In this document: positions 1 to 4,838 of the stretch, in pieces | Position numbering within the stretch: position 1 is the stretch's first letter | How the letters are laid out: every line of letters begins with the position of its first letter | Assembly: GCA_017538005.1 (NCBI GenBank) | Contig: JAFYJR010000150.1 | Coordinates: 1 to 7,414 of the forward strand | Source of the DNA: Clostridia bacterium | GTDB taxonomy: Bacteria > Bacillota > Clostridia > Oscillospirales > Acutalibacteraceae | Direction of reading: 5' to 3' | Length of the DNA stretch: 7,414 bases | Notes under the pieces: generated by a model | Told to the model about the DNA's origin: nothing | The model's database searches: none | Seen by the model: the letters and a program-made list of their open reading frames with translations, nothing else | Program-made: the position numbers and the translations under genes

Positions 1-978
1 GTGCGATGTATCAGTCGTCGATGTAAGGGTTGCAGCCGGCTGGATTACATGCGGATGGCCGCCTATGATTACATCCACACCCAGGTCGCACATCTTCTGC
101 GCTATGTCCTTCTGCGCGGCCGACGGAGTCAGCGAATACTCAACACCCCAGTGGATGTACAGAATGATTGCTTCCGCGCCATCCGCCTTCATGTTCTTGA
201 CATTCTCGGTCATCTCGGCGACGAGTTTGTCAACACTGTACCAGGAGTTGACATAATCAGCTGCCTCGGCCGAAAGAGGTATGCCGTTTAAGGACTTCGT
301 GCCCGTTGTAGGTTTGGTCTCCTCAGCATAGTTAACTATACCGATCTTGATGCCGTTAACGTCAGCAATTACGTACTTTTTCTGGGAAAGATCATTCCTC
401 GTACCGGTGTGATCGACACCCAGATCATTAACAACGGAAACCGTTCTCTTCAGACCGTCAAAGCCGCTGTCATAGCAGTGGTTGTTTGCCATGACGAAGC
501 AGTCAAAACCGGCATTCTTCAAAGCGGTCGCCGTGGAATCAGGTGATTTGAAAGTCGGATAAGTCTTGTACGGCGCTTCACCTAAAGTCACCTCGAGGTT
601 TACAACCGCATAATCCGCAGCTGAAATCTCATCCTTAACTGCGCGGTAATGCTTATCAAAGCTGTAACCGCCGTTGCCGTCCGCGGAAGCATCAAGCAGC
701 ATCTTGTGAATAATGACATCGCCCGTCGACAAAACCTTTGCCTCTGCCGCTACATCATTTGGACCAAGCGTTACCTCTTCGGTCGTTGTCTGTTTAGGCT
801 TGGTGGTCTTTTCCGTCTTGCCTCCGCCCTTATGCACCAGTTTGGAAACAAGGAAGACAATGCCCGCAAGCAGCAAAAGCACAACAAGTACGGTAATGAT
901 TCTGCGTACGGTTCTTGTCAATCCGCGCGAACCTCTTCCACCGCCGTGCTTCGGCTGGTATCTTTCTCTTTCTGCCAT
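1..978 (-). CDS. CapA/PGA_cap family membrane-anchored protein (C-terminus cut by window edge)
   Basis: The reverse strand is open from an ATG at 978 down to base 1, giving 326 residues with no stop, so the C-terminus lies outside the window. A GAGGT ribosome site sits 6 nt before the ATG. The N-terminus is basic (residues 1-25), followed by one hydrophobic helix (about 26-46) and a Lys/Thr-rich linker (about 49-70), so the enzyme domain is probably tethered outside the membrane. The domain carries the ordered motifs of the PGA_cap family (calcineurin-like phosphoesterase fold): GDVIIH (86-91), NLE (127-129), NNHCYDSG (165-172), HWGVEY (276-281) and GGHPHVIQP (306-314). These hold the Asp, Asn and His residues expected to bind metal. 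Known members include CapA/PgsA of poly-gamma-glutamate capsule synthesis, but many clostridial homologues stand alone. No capB or capC partner is visible, so a poly-glutamate role is unproven. Family assignment is firm; substrate is unknown. Confidence 0.93.
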   Translation of the reverse strand, partial: MAERERYQPKHGGGRGSRGLTRTVRRIITVLVVLLLLAGIVFLVSKLVHKGGGKTEKTTKPKQTTTEEVTLGPNDVAAEAKVLSTGDVIIHKMLLDASADGNGGYSFDKHYRAVKDEISAADYAVVNLEVTLGEAPYKTYPTFKSPDSTATALKNAGFDCFVMANNHCYDSGFDGLKRTVSVVNDLGVDHTGTRNDLSQKKYVIADVNGIKIGIVNYAEETKPTTGTKSLNGIPLSAEAADYVNSWYSVDKLVAEMTENVKNMKADGAEAIILYIHWGVEYSLTPSAAQKDIAQKMCDLGVDVIIGGHPHVIQPAATLTSTTDTSH

Positions 979-1029
979 AACAATACCTCAACTTAAGTAA
1001 TATATAAATTAAAGTAGAATAACATTAAA

Positions 1030-1058
1030 ATTATACCCCAAACAGCCATAATTGACAA
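1030..1058 (-). promoter_or_regulatory. sigma-A promoter of the capA-type gene
   Basis: On the reverse strand, TTGTCA (1053-1058) and TATAAT (1030-1035) are separated by exactly 17 bp. That is five of six and six of six matches to the sigma-A consensus. It would start transcription near 1023 and give a leader of about 45 nt before the ATG at 978. Its -35 box overlaps the -35 box of the divergent tRNA-Pro promoter. Confidence 0.75.
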
Positions 1059-1080
1059 CAAAAACCGACTTTGTTATAAT
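1052..1080 (+). promoter_or_regulatory. consensus sigma-A promoter of tRNA-Pro
   Basis: TTGACA (1052-1057) and TATAAT (1075-1080) are both perfect consensus hexamers with a 17-bp spacer. This is an unusually strong promoter, as suits a stable RNA gene. Transcription should begin near 1087, about a dozen bases before the mature tRNA 5' end. Confidence 0.92.
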
Positions 1081-1098
1081 ACGCCTTGCCCAAAATAT

Positions 1099-1176
1099 CG
1101 AGGCGTAGCGCAGTTTGGCTAGCGCATCTGGTTTGGGACCAGAGGGTCGGGGGTTCGAATCCCTTCGCCTCGACCA
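1099..1176 (+). tRNA. tRNA-Pro (anticodon UGG)
   Basis: A full cloverleaf can be folded. The acceptor arms CGAGGCG (1099-1105) and CGCCTCG (1166-1172) pair fully. The anticodon stem TCTGG/CCAGA encloses the loop TTTGGGA, with anticodon TGG at 1134-1136. The T arm has the GGTTCGAAT core, with two G-U pairs at the base of its stem. The 3' CCA is encoded (1174-1176). UGG reads proline codons and is normally an essential, near-universal Pro reader. The gene has its own strong promoter and a terminator directly after it, so it is a single-gene transcription unit. Its 3' end borders the AT-rich cassette, the usual position for an integrated element. Confidence 0.97.
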
Positions 1177-1182
1177 GAAAAG

Positions 1183-1212
1183 CCCGCAACCGTTATGGTT
1201 GCGGGTTTTTTT
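1183..1212 (+). terminator. rho-independent terminator of tRNA-Pro, possibly bidirectional
   Basis: A perfect 9-bp stem, CCCGCAACC (1183-1191) and GGTTGCGGG (1197-1205), has a 5-nt loop and is followed by seven T residues (1206-1212). On the reverse strand the same stem is followed by CTTTTCT, a weaker T tract. It may therefore also stop the leftward cassette, whose last stop codon begins at 1216 and ends at 1214, two bases from this T run. Confidence 0.93.
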
Positions 1213-1213
1213 A

Positions 1214-2254
1214 TTACCTGTTATTACTCTTTTTTGAATTCAAATCCTTTTGCATAATGGTCATTGTAATTTGTTCTTCATACAGTTTGCACAAATCATC
1301 ATATATCTTTCCTGTATTAAAACTGTTTTTATACTCATCAAACACCACTTTTGTCCACTCTTTTATGTTCTGACTGCCACTTAAAAATGTCCTATAATCT
1401 TTGGCAGAACCATGACCTTTACTTTTCGCAACAGTTTTACTCAATTCTTTGAATTCAGGGTATCCTTTGCTGTTTGCATTTAACAATATTTCCAATGGTG
1501 TATCGTGATCTAACGATAAGTCTGCAGCACCTTTTTTAGCTTTGAGCTGCTTAAATTCTTTCTTGGAGCCATTCTGAGTATATAGGTTTTTAACTCCTTT
1601 TCCGCCTGTAAGTTTTAAAGTTACACTTCCGCTTTCAACATTAATACTGGCATAAACTATTTCTGACAGTTTTACGGTATTCCCTTTTTCATCAACAATG
1701 AATTTTATATTACCGATTGATTTGTTTAACAAATCTTTATACTTTTGCTGATAAGTTGGATTGTTATTAAAAATTTTGTTCAGAAGCCGGGCAGGATATA
1801 AAATGTTTTCATACACTCTGTCTTGCGTGACTAAACGCGATTTAAATTTGTCAGCCATTTGTTTTCTGGTGTATGTAATCGTTTCATTCTGAAGGCTCTT
1901 AAGTTCTTCCTGGTATTTCTTTTTACCCTTATAATCATATCCTTCTGCTACTATAAATTCTTCAAAAGCGCAGAATCCGCTTTGATAATTCTGTATCGTT
2001 TTTGTTGTCCACTGTGTTTTAGCACCATTTTTCGACTTCTTAATTTCATTCTCTATTAGCAATTTATGAATCAAAAGAAAAGCTAAAGTGTTTTTGTTTG
2101 TTTTGGCAGGATCAGTTGGACCTTTAAACACAAATTCGCTCTTATCAAAGAGTTTTTCGATTAAAGATTTCATGTACCTTACGTATTGAGTGGAATAGTA
2201 ATCTTGACCATCAAGCCACTCTTCAAAGTTTTCCAGAACTTCAGTATGTTCCAT
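1214..2254 (-). CDS. hypothetical basic protein, 346 aa, last gene of the cassette
   Basis: I do not recognise this protein. It has 346 residues, is rich in Lys and Asn, and has no signal peptide or membrane helix. Residues 1-170 look mostly helical. Two stretches (about 8-36 and 85-105) resemble the short helical SAM-like DNA-binding domain at the N-terminus of tyrosine recombinases. However, the Arg, His-x-x-Arg and Tyr catalytic boxes of that family are missing. The middle (about 180-225) is predicted beta-rich. A Ser-Leu-Asp-His sequence (247-250) followed by Thr-Pro-Leu recalls the Asp-His step of HNH nucleases, but the later Asn and His residues are not at the usual spacing. The start is supported by a G-rich Shine-Dalgarno 6 nt upstream. 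It follows the 138-aa gene by 33 nt and stops just short of the tRNA-Pro terminator. Base composition is clearly more AT-rich than the pur genes. A DNA-binding or nuclease role is only a guess. Confidence 0.85.
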   Translation of the reverse strand: MEHTEVLENFEEWLDGQDYYSTQYVRYMKSLIEKLFDKSEFVFKGPTDPAKTNKNTLAFLLIHKLLIENEIKKSKNGAKTQWTTKTIQNYQSGFCAFEEFIVAEGYDYKGKKKYQEELKSLQNETITYTRKQMADKFKSRLVTQDRVYENILYPARLLNKIFNNNPTYQQKYKDLLNKSIGNIKFIVDEKGNTVKLSEIVYASINVESGSVTLKLTGGKGVKNLYTQNGSKKEFKQLKAKKGAADLSLDHDTPLEILLNANSKGYPEFKELSKTVAKSKGHGSAKDYRTFLSGSQNIKEWTKVVFDEYKNSFNTGKIYDDLCKLYEEQITMTIMQKDLNSKKSNNR

Positions 2255-2260
2255 TTATAA

Positions 2261-2270
2261 CTCCCCCCCT
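2261..2270 (-). promoter_or_regulatory. unusual G7-containing ribosome binding site of the 346-aa gene
   Basis: Read on the reverse strand this is AGGGGGGGAG, ending 6 nt before the ATG at 2254. It differs from the AGGAGG-type sites used by the other genes of the cassette. The run of seven G residues (2263-2269) is of a kind that can slip during replication and so change the distance to the start codon. Confidence 0.6.
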
Positions 2271-2287
2271 ACACTTCTAAATAAGTA

Positions 2288-2704
2288 TTATTTCTCACCC
2301 GCCTCCTCATGAATGTAATCATCAAGAAGACAAAGCACAGCCCCAAGATCAGCAGCAACAATAGTACAACCATCATATTGCATGCCGGTTTCATCATATT
2401 CAATTACAGTTTTCAGGGCATCAGGAGCTAAATTATAATTTTCTATAACCTTTTCGATTCTGTCCACCAGTTTTAGAGAGTACCTAGCGCATCCAAGTTC
2501 GACAGGACCATAGTTTTCAGCGGTACGACCGATAATCGCCTTCATTTTTTTGCGTTCATCAGCGCGGATTTCAGCCTCAAAAGTCTCAAGGTCAAACTCA
2601 TCAGCCATATTAATAGACATCCAAGTTGCACAATCGTAGCCACTGTAACCGCCAGCCGAATACAAACGTCTGTGTTCAAGTTGTTCCGTATCTATGAGCC
2701 GCAT
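2288..2704 (-). CDS. hypothetical acidic protein, 138 aa, phage-type N-terminus
   Basis: The function is not known. The protein opens with MRLIDTEQLE, close to the MRLID(A)DAL opening common to many small uncharacterised proteins of Firmicutes phages and integrative elements. The rest (about 36-135) is acidic and looks mainly helical, with a central segment rich in charged residues (43-56). There are four Cys residues (25, 72, 113, 125), but they are not arranged as an obvious metal-binding pair set. No transmembrane segment is convincing. The start is fixed by a full AAGGAGGT Shine-Dalgarno (2711-2718) 6 nt upstream. It lies 19 nt after the 171-aa gene and 33 nt before the 346-aa gene, so the three are probably co-transcribed. 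Being a mobile-element accessory protein is an inference from the N-terminus and the context only. Confidence 0.85.
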   Translation of the reverse strand: MRLIDTEQLEHRRLYSAGGYSGYDCATWMSINMADEFDLETFEAEIRADERKKMKAIIGRTAENYGPVELGCARYSLKLVDRIEKVIENYNLAPDALKTVIEYDETGMQYDGCTIVAADLGAVLCLLDDYIHEEAGEK

Positions 2705-2723
2705 TTTTTTACCTCCTTGCTTG

Positions 2724-3239
2724 TTAAAGCTTTCTCAGTGTGTTTCCCGCTTTTTTGGCTTCTGTGATAAAAACATATGCTACAGAAGACGAGAGATGAT
2801 GAATGTATCCCGCCTGAGGCAAATAACCATTTTTATCAAACGGGCGCAATCCTGCAATCTTCGATCTTAAGGGGATTAATGAAATCGGGCAACTAAAGAA
2901 ACAGTATACGCAATTGATAATATAACCAAGTTCATTTCCAAGTGTCTCAGAAGCCGTGTCCATTGCAATTTCAACTGAAACAACTTCGCCATTTACAACG
3001 CTAAATATGATATCTCCAGGAGCGACATCCCTCATTACAGGATGACCTTTCGCAGAGGCATAAAGAAAGCCTCTTTCAAGCTCTATTTGGTAAGATTTAG
3101 ATTGAGAAACCACAAATAAGTGCCTCACTTTACCATCGATTACGATGACATCATCTTCAAGATCCCGCCTTTCCCACTCTTTGTTAAAAAGCTTTTCAAG
3201 GATACTGTGCGCTTCATTAAGTGTAATCGAGTTACCCAT
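2724..3239 (-). CDS. PUA/EVE-like domain protein, 171 aa
   Basis: Residues about 40-160 follow the layout of EVE-like (PUA superfamily) domains found in modified-DNA readers and as modules of restriction enzymes. The layout comprises a beta strand ending FVVSQSKSYQIE (42-53), then GFLYA (57-61) where the family often has GYLWAP. GDIIFSVVNGEVVSV (75-89) matches the family's GDIIF...G.I.AI stretch. A Tyr-containing strand followed by PI (118-119) and LRPFDKNGYLPQAGYIHHLS (131-150) matches the family's closing 'N-K-N-G...Q-G-Y-L...L-S' stretch. The aromatic His-Trp position seen in many relatives is not apparent. Such domains are known to bind methylated or hydroxymethylated cytosine in an aromatic cage; whether this one does is unknown. 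The ATG at 3239 is preceded by AAAGGAG (3247-3253). There is no nuclease in the same chain, so any cleaving activity would have to come from a partner. The family call comes from pattern memory, not a search. Confidence 0.75.
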   Translation of the reverse strand: MGNSITLNEAHSILEKLFNKEWERRDLEDDVIVIDGKVRHLFVVSQSKSYQIELERGFLYASAKGHPVMRDVAPGDIIFSVVNGEVVSVEIAMDTASETLGNELGYIINCVYCFFSCPISLIPLRSKIAGLRPFDKNGYLPQAGYIHHLSSSVAYVFITEAKKAGNTLRKL

Positions 3240-3264
3240 AACAATTCTCCTTTGCAGATATTTG

Positions 3265-3765
3265 CTAATAATCTCTGGATTTTACAACTTGGATTTCATA
3301 ATTAAGTCTTTCTGCTCTTTCGATGAATGCGCCAATGTTTGCCTTACCCCATTGGGTGCAAACATAACACTTTTCGCCATCACTTGTGTAAATAGTATCC
3401 TCTTTATTCTTGCTGAAGAATCTTTTTTCCGCTTCTTCCTCATTATCGTAAGAATCGCGAAGCTCTTTTTCTGTTTTAATGACCCCTAATGATCCTTGTA
3501 AACTACTATCAAACACATCCTTGAGTTTGGCCGCAGAAACATCAGGATTATCTTTAACAAATTGCTTTACAACAGCTAATACTAATCTGTTCTTTCCATA
3601 CTTTTTTCCTTCGAACCAGTATTTTGTCTTGTCATAGCCGCTGCTCTTTTCGTTTGTTATGCAGTTAATACTGTCATTCTTTTGAATTGCCTTTAAATCA
3701 GAAACTTCCTTTTCCAGGATTTCAATTCTGCCGATGAGTTCATAAATGATTTTCTCAGTGTCCAT
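3265..3765 (-). CDS. hypothetical coiled-coil protein with C-terminal QWG module, 166 aa; first gene of the cassette
   Basis: Residues 1-28 form a short amphipathic coiled coil (heptad Ile/Leu/Val at IIYELIGRIEILEKEVSDL), suggesting oligomerisation. A polar linker follows (29-45). Residues about 48-160 form a compact alpha/beta module with YWFEGKKYGKNRLVLAVVKQ (49-68), a helix, SLQGSLGVI (88-96), RFF (115-117), and CTQWGKANIGAFIERAERLN (136-155). I recall the same SLQGS/GVV and QWG..NI..FI..A spacing in uncharacterised bacterial proteins but cannot name a function. The frame is open to 3819, but translation should begin at the ATG at 3765. An AAAGGAGG ribosome site (3773-3780) lies 7 nt upstream, and the longer version would overlap the promoter. 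The 171-aa gene follows after 25 nt. There is no membrane segment or signal peptide. Confidence 0.85.
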   Translation of the reverse strand: MDTEKIIYELIGRIEILEKEVSDLKAIQKNDSINCITNEKSSGYDKTKYWFEGKKYGKNRLVLAVVKQFVKDNPDVSAAKLKDVFDSSLQGSLGVIKTEKELRDSYDNEEEAEKRFFSKNKEDTIYTSDGEKCYVCTQWGKANIGAFIERAERLNYEIQVVKSRDY

Positions 3766-3772
3766 GTGACTG

Positions 3773-3780
3773 CCTCCTTT
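3773..3780 (-). promoter_or_regulatory. ribosome binding site that fixes the start of the 166-aa gene
   Basis: AAAGGAGG on the reverse strand, 7 nt before the ATG at 3765, decides in favour of this start over the in-frame ATG at 3819. The upstream ATG falls inside the -35 region of the cassette promoter and so would not be in the transcript. Confidence 0.85.
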
Positions 3781-3790
3781 GTTCAATTCT

Positions 3791-3819
3791 AAAATACAAC
3801 CCCTTGGCCAGGTTGTCAA
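3791..3819 (-). promoter_or_regulatory. sigma-A promoter of the four-gene leftward cassette
   Basis: On the reverse strand, TTGACA (3814-3819) is a perfect -35 box and TATTTT (3791-3796) a four-of-six -10 box, with a 17-bp spacer. Transcription would start near 3784 and give a leader of about 20 nt that holds the ribosome site at 3773-3780. A-tracts upstream (3830-3854) could act as an UP element. Confidence 0.8.
3796..3816. promoter_or_regulatory. dyad in the promoter spacer, candidate operator
   Basis: ACAACC (3796-3801) and GGTTGT (3811-3816) are perfect inverted 6-bp arms around 9 bp that contain TGGCCA. The dyad fills the space between the -10 and -35 boxes of the cassette promoter. This is where a repressor would block RNA polymerase. 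No repressor gene is recognisable in the window. Confidence 0.45.
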
Positions 3820-3829
3820 TAGTTTTTCG

Positions 3830-3854
3830 TAGAAAATTTTAGAAAATTAATTTT
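3830..3854. repeat. helically phased A-tract direct repeat and AT palindrome
   Basis: TAGAAAATT occurs at 3830-3838 and again at 3840-3848, exactly 10 bp apart. The second copy runs into the 12-bp palindrome AAAATTAATTTT (3843-3854). A-tracts in phase with the helix can bend DNA, and the location upstream of the leftward -35 box suits an UP element or a regulator site. Confidence 0.5.
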
Positions 3855-3870
3855 TTCTGCGATTTTCCAA

Positions 3871-3902
3871 AATTTCTGTAGCAAAAAATCTTAGCAGAAA
3901 TT
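3871..3902. repeat. inverted repeat in the AT-rich intergenic region
   Basis: AATTTCTG (3871-3878) and CAGAAATT (3895-3902) are perfect 8-bp inverted arms with a 16-bp spacer. The spacing places it between the divergent cassette and tRNA-Ala promoters. It lacks the GC-rich stem and T run of a terminator, so a protein site or an element-end remnant is more likely. Confidence 0.4.
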
Positions 3903-3930
3903 GTTGGTCTCTTTAAATAACAATTATTAT

Positions 3931-3959
3931 TTGAGTTTTACGAGACATTGTGGTATTAT
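3931..3959 (+). promoter_or_regulatory. promoter of tRNA-Ala, perhaps also of purC-purB-fumC
   Basis: TTGAGT (3931-3936) and TATTAT (3954-3959) are separated by 17 bp, and a TG one base before the -10 box (3951-3952) makes it an extended -10 promoter. It is the only good promoter seen before purC, so read-through from the tRNA transcript may feed the purine operon. Confidence 0.75.
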
Positions 3960-3971
3960 AGCAAGGCAAAC

Positions 3972-4047
3972 GGGCCATTAGCTCAGCTGGGAGAGCGCCA
4001 GGTTCGCAATCTGGAGGTCATGGGTTCGATCCCCACATGGTCCACCA
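3972..4047 (+). tRNA. tRNA-Ala (anticodon CGC)
   Basis: The acceptor arms GGGCCAT (3972-3978) and ATGGTCC pair with G-U at the third pair, the classic alanine identity element. The anticodon stem CCAGG/TCTGG encloses the loop TTCGCAA, with anticodon CGC at 4005-4007, which reads the alanine codon GCG. The T arm has GGTTCGATCC, with an A-C mismatch at the base of its stem, and CCA is encoded (4045-4047). The D arm GCTCAGCTGGGAGAGC is standard. It sits 59 bp before purC in the same direction. Confidence 0.96.
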
Positions 4048-4051
4048 AGGA

Positions 4052-4084
4052 AGACGTTACTCGGGGATTTCCCGGGTAGCGTCT
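4052..4084 (+). terminator. long hairpin between tRNA-Ala and purC (weak terminator or attenuator)
   Basis: AGACGTTACTCGGG (4052-4065) pairs with CCCGGGTAGCGTCT (4071-4084) over 14 bp with two T-G wobbles and a 5-nt loop. What follows is AATAATTTTC, not a clean T run. Termination may therefore be partial, letting some tRNA-Ala transcripts continue into purC, whose ribosome site begins 10 bases further on. It could instead be a processing or mRNA-stabilising structure. Confidence 0.6.
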
Positions 4085-4106
4085 AATAATTTTCGGAGGA
4101 GAAATC

Positions 4107-4823
4107 ATGCAGAAACTTGAACAACTTTACGAAGGAAAAGCAAAGAAGGTATACGCGACTGATGATCCGGAGCTCTACATTGTAGACTACAAGGACGATG
4201 CCACGGCATTCAACGGTGAAAAACGCGGAACCATAGTAGGTAAGGGCGTCATCAACAATCAGATGAGCAATTACCTCATGAAGAGACTTGAGAAAGAGGG
4301 CGTTCCCACCCACTTTGTCGAGGAACTCTCCGAGCGTGAGACACTGGTTAAGAAAGTTCAGATAGTACCCCTTGAGGTTATTATCAGAAATATAGCCGCC
4401 GGCTCTTTCTCAAAGCGCTACGGTGTTCCCGAGGGTGAGCCTTTTGCGTCTCCTACAATTGAATTCTCCTACAAAAATGACGATCTCGGCGATCCGCTGA
4501 TCAACTCTTACCATGTGCTCGCAATGAAACTCGCGACACCGGAAGAGATTGAGACAATAAAGAAATATGCTTTCAAGGTCAACGAAGTGCTTTCCGCTTT
4601 CTGGTCAGAATGCGGCGTAACGCTCGTTGACTTCAAGCTTGAGTTCGGCCGTCTGGCCGACGGAACAATCGTCCTCGCGGACGAAATCAGCCCCGACACC
4701 TGCCGTCTCTGGGACAAGGCAACGGGCGAGAAACTCGACAAGGACAGATTCCGCAGAGACCTCGGCGGTGTCGAGGACGCGTACGCGGAAGTTATGCGAC
4801 GCCTTCGCGAGCATGACGCTTAA
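4107..4823 (+). CDS. purC: phosphoribosylaminoimidazole-succinocarboxamide (SAICAR) synthase
   Basis: PurC joins CAIR and aspartate using ATP to make SAICAR in cytoplasmic de novo purine synthesis. The 238 residues match the usual length of the short bacterial enzyme. Hallmarks are YEGKAKKVY (8-16, ATP-binding N lobe), DYKDDATAFNGEK (27-39), VIIRNIAAGSFSKRYGVPEG (91-110), SYHVLAM (134-140, commonly with Asp in place of Tyr/His neighbours), LVDFKLEFG (173-181), and the SAICAR synthetase signature DEISPDTCRLWD (192-203). GGAGGAG (4095-4101) ends 5 nt before the ATG. It is the first gene of the purC-purB-fumC run, with 15 nt to purB, whose enzyme uses its product. No purine riboswitch is seen upstream; regulation may act through the tRNA-Ala promoter and the hairpin. 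Confidence 0.98.
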   Translation: MQKLEQLYEGKAKKVYATDDPELYIVDYKDDATAFNGEKRGTIVGKGVINNQMSNYLMKRLEKEGVPTHFVEELSERETLVKKVQIVPLEVIIRNIAAGSFSKRYGVPEGEPFASPTIEFSYKNDDLGDPLINSYHVLAMKLATPEEIETIKKYAFKVNEVLSAFWSECGVTLVDFKLEFGRLADGTIVLADEISPDTCRLWDKATGEKLDKDRFRRDLGGVEDAYAEVMRRLREHDA

Positions 4824-4838
4824 TTTCGGAGGACCTTT

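Noticed and set aside
649..1000. Plus-strand open frames opposite the capA-type gene
   Set aside because: The reverse strand encodes clear PGA_cap motifs across the same bases; the plus frames have no recognisable domain or ribosome site.
1086..1373. Plus-strand open frame running through tRNA-Pro, its terminator and the end of the 346-aa gene
   Set aside because: It is explained by the tRNA and by the antisense of a real gene; it has no ribosome site and low-complexity hydrophobic content.
1214..2254. Calling the 346-aa protein a tyrosine integrase of an element in tRNA-Pro
   Set aside because: Position and helical N-terminus fit, but no Arg, His-x-x-Arg and Tyr catalytic set can be found.
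3766..3819. N-terminal extension of the 166-aa gene starting at an ATG at 3819
   Set aside because: It would lie within the -35 and -10 boxes of the cassette promoter and has no ribosome site, while the ATG at 3765 has AAAGGAGG at ideal spacing.
1150..3970. Direct-repeat attachment sites derived from the tRNA-Pro 3' end
   Set aside because: By eye, no second copy of the tRNA-Pro 3' sequence is found near the right end of the cassette; a systematic repeat search could still find a short one.
3930..4106. Purine riboswitch or PurR box before purC
   Set aside because: The conserved purine-aptamer junction sequences and paired CGAA-type PurR boxes are not visible; the structure present is tRNA-Ala plus a simple hairpin.
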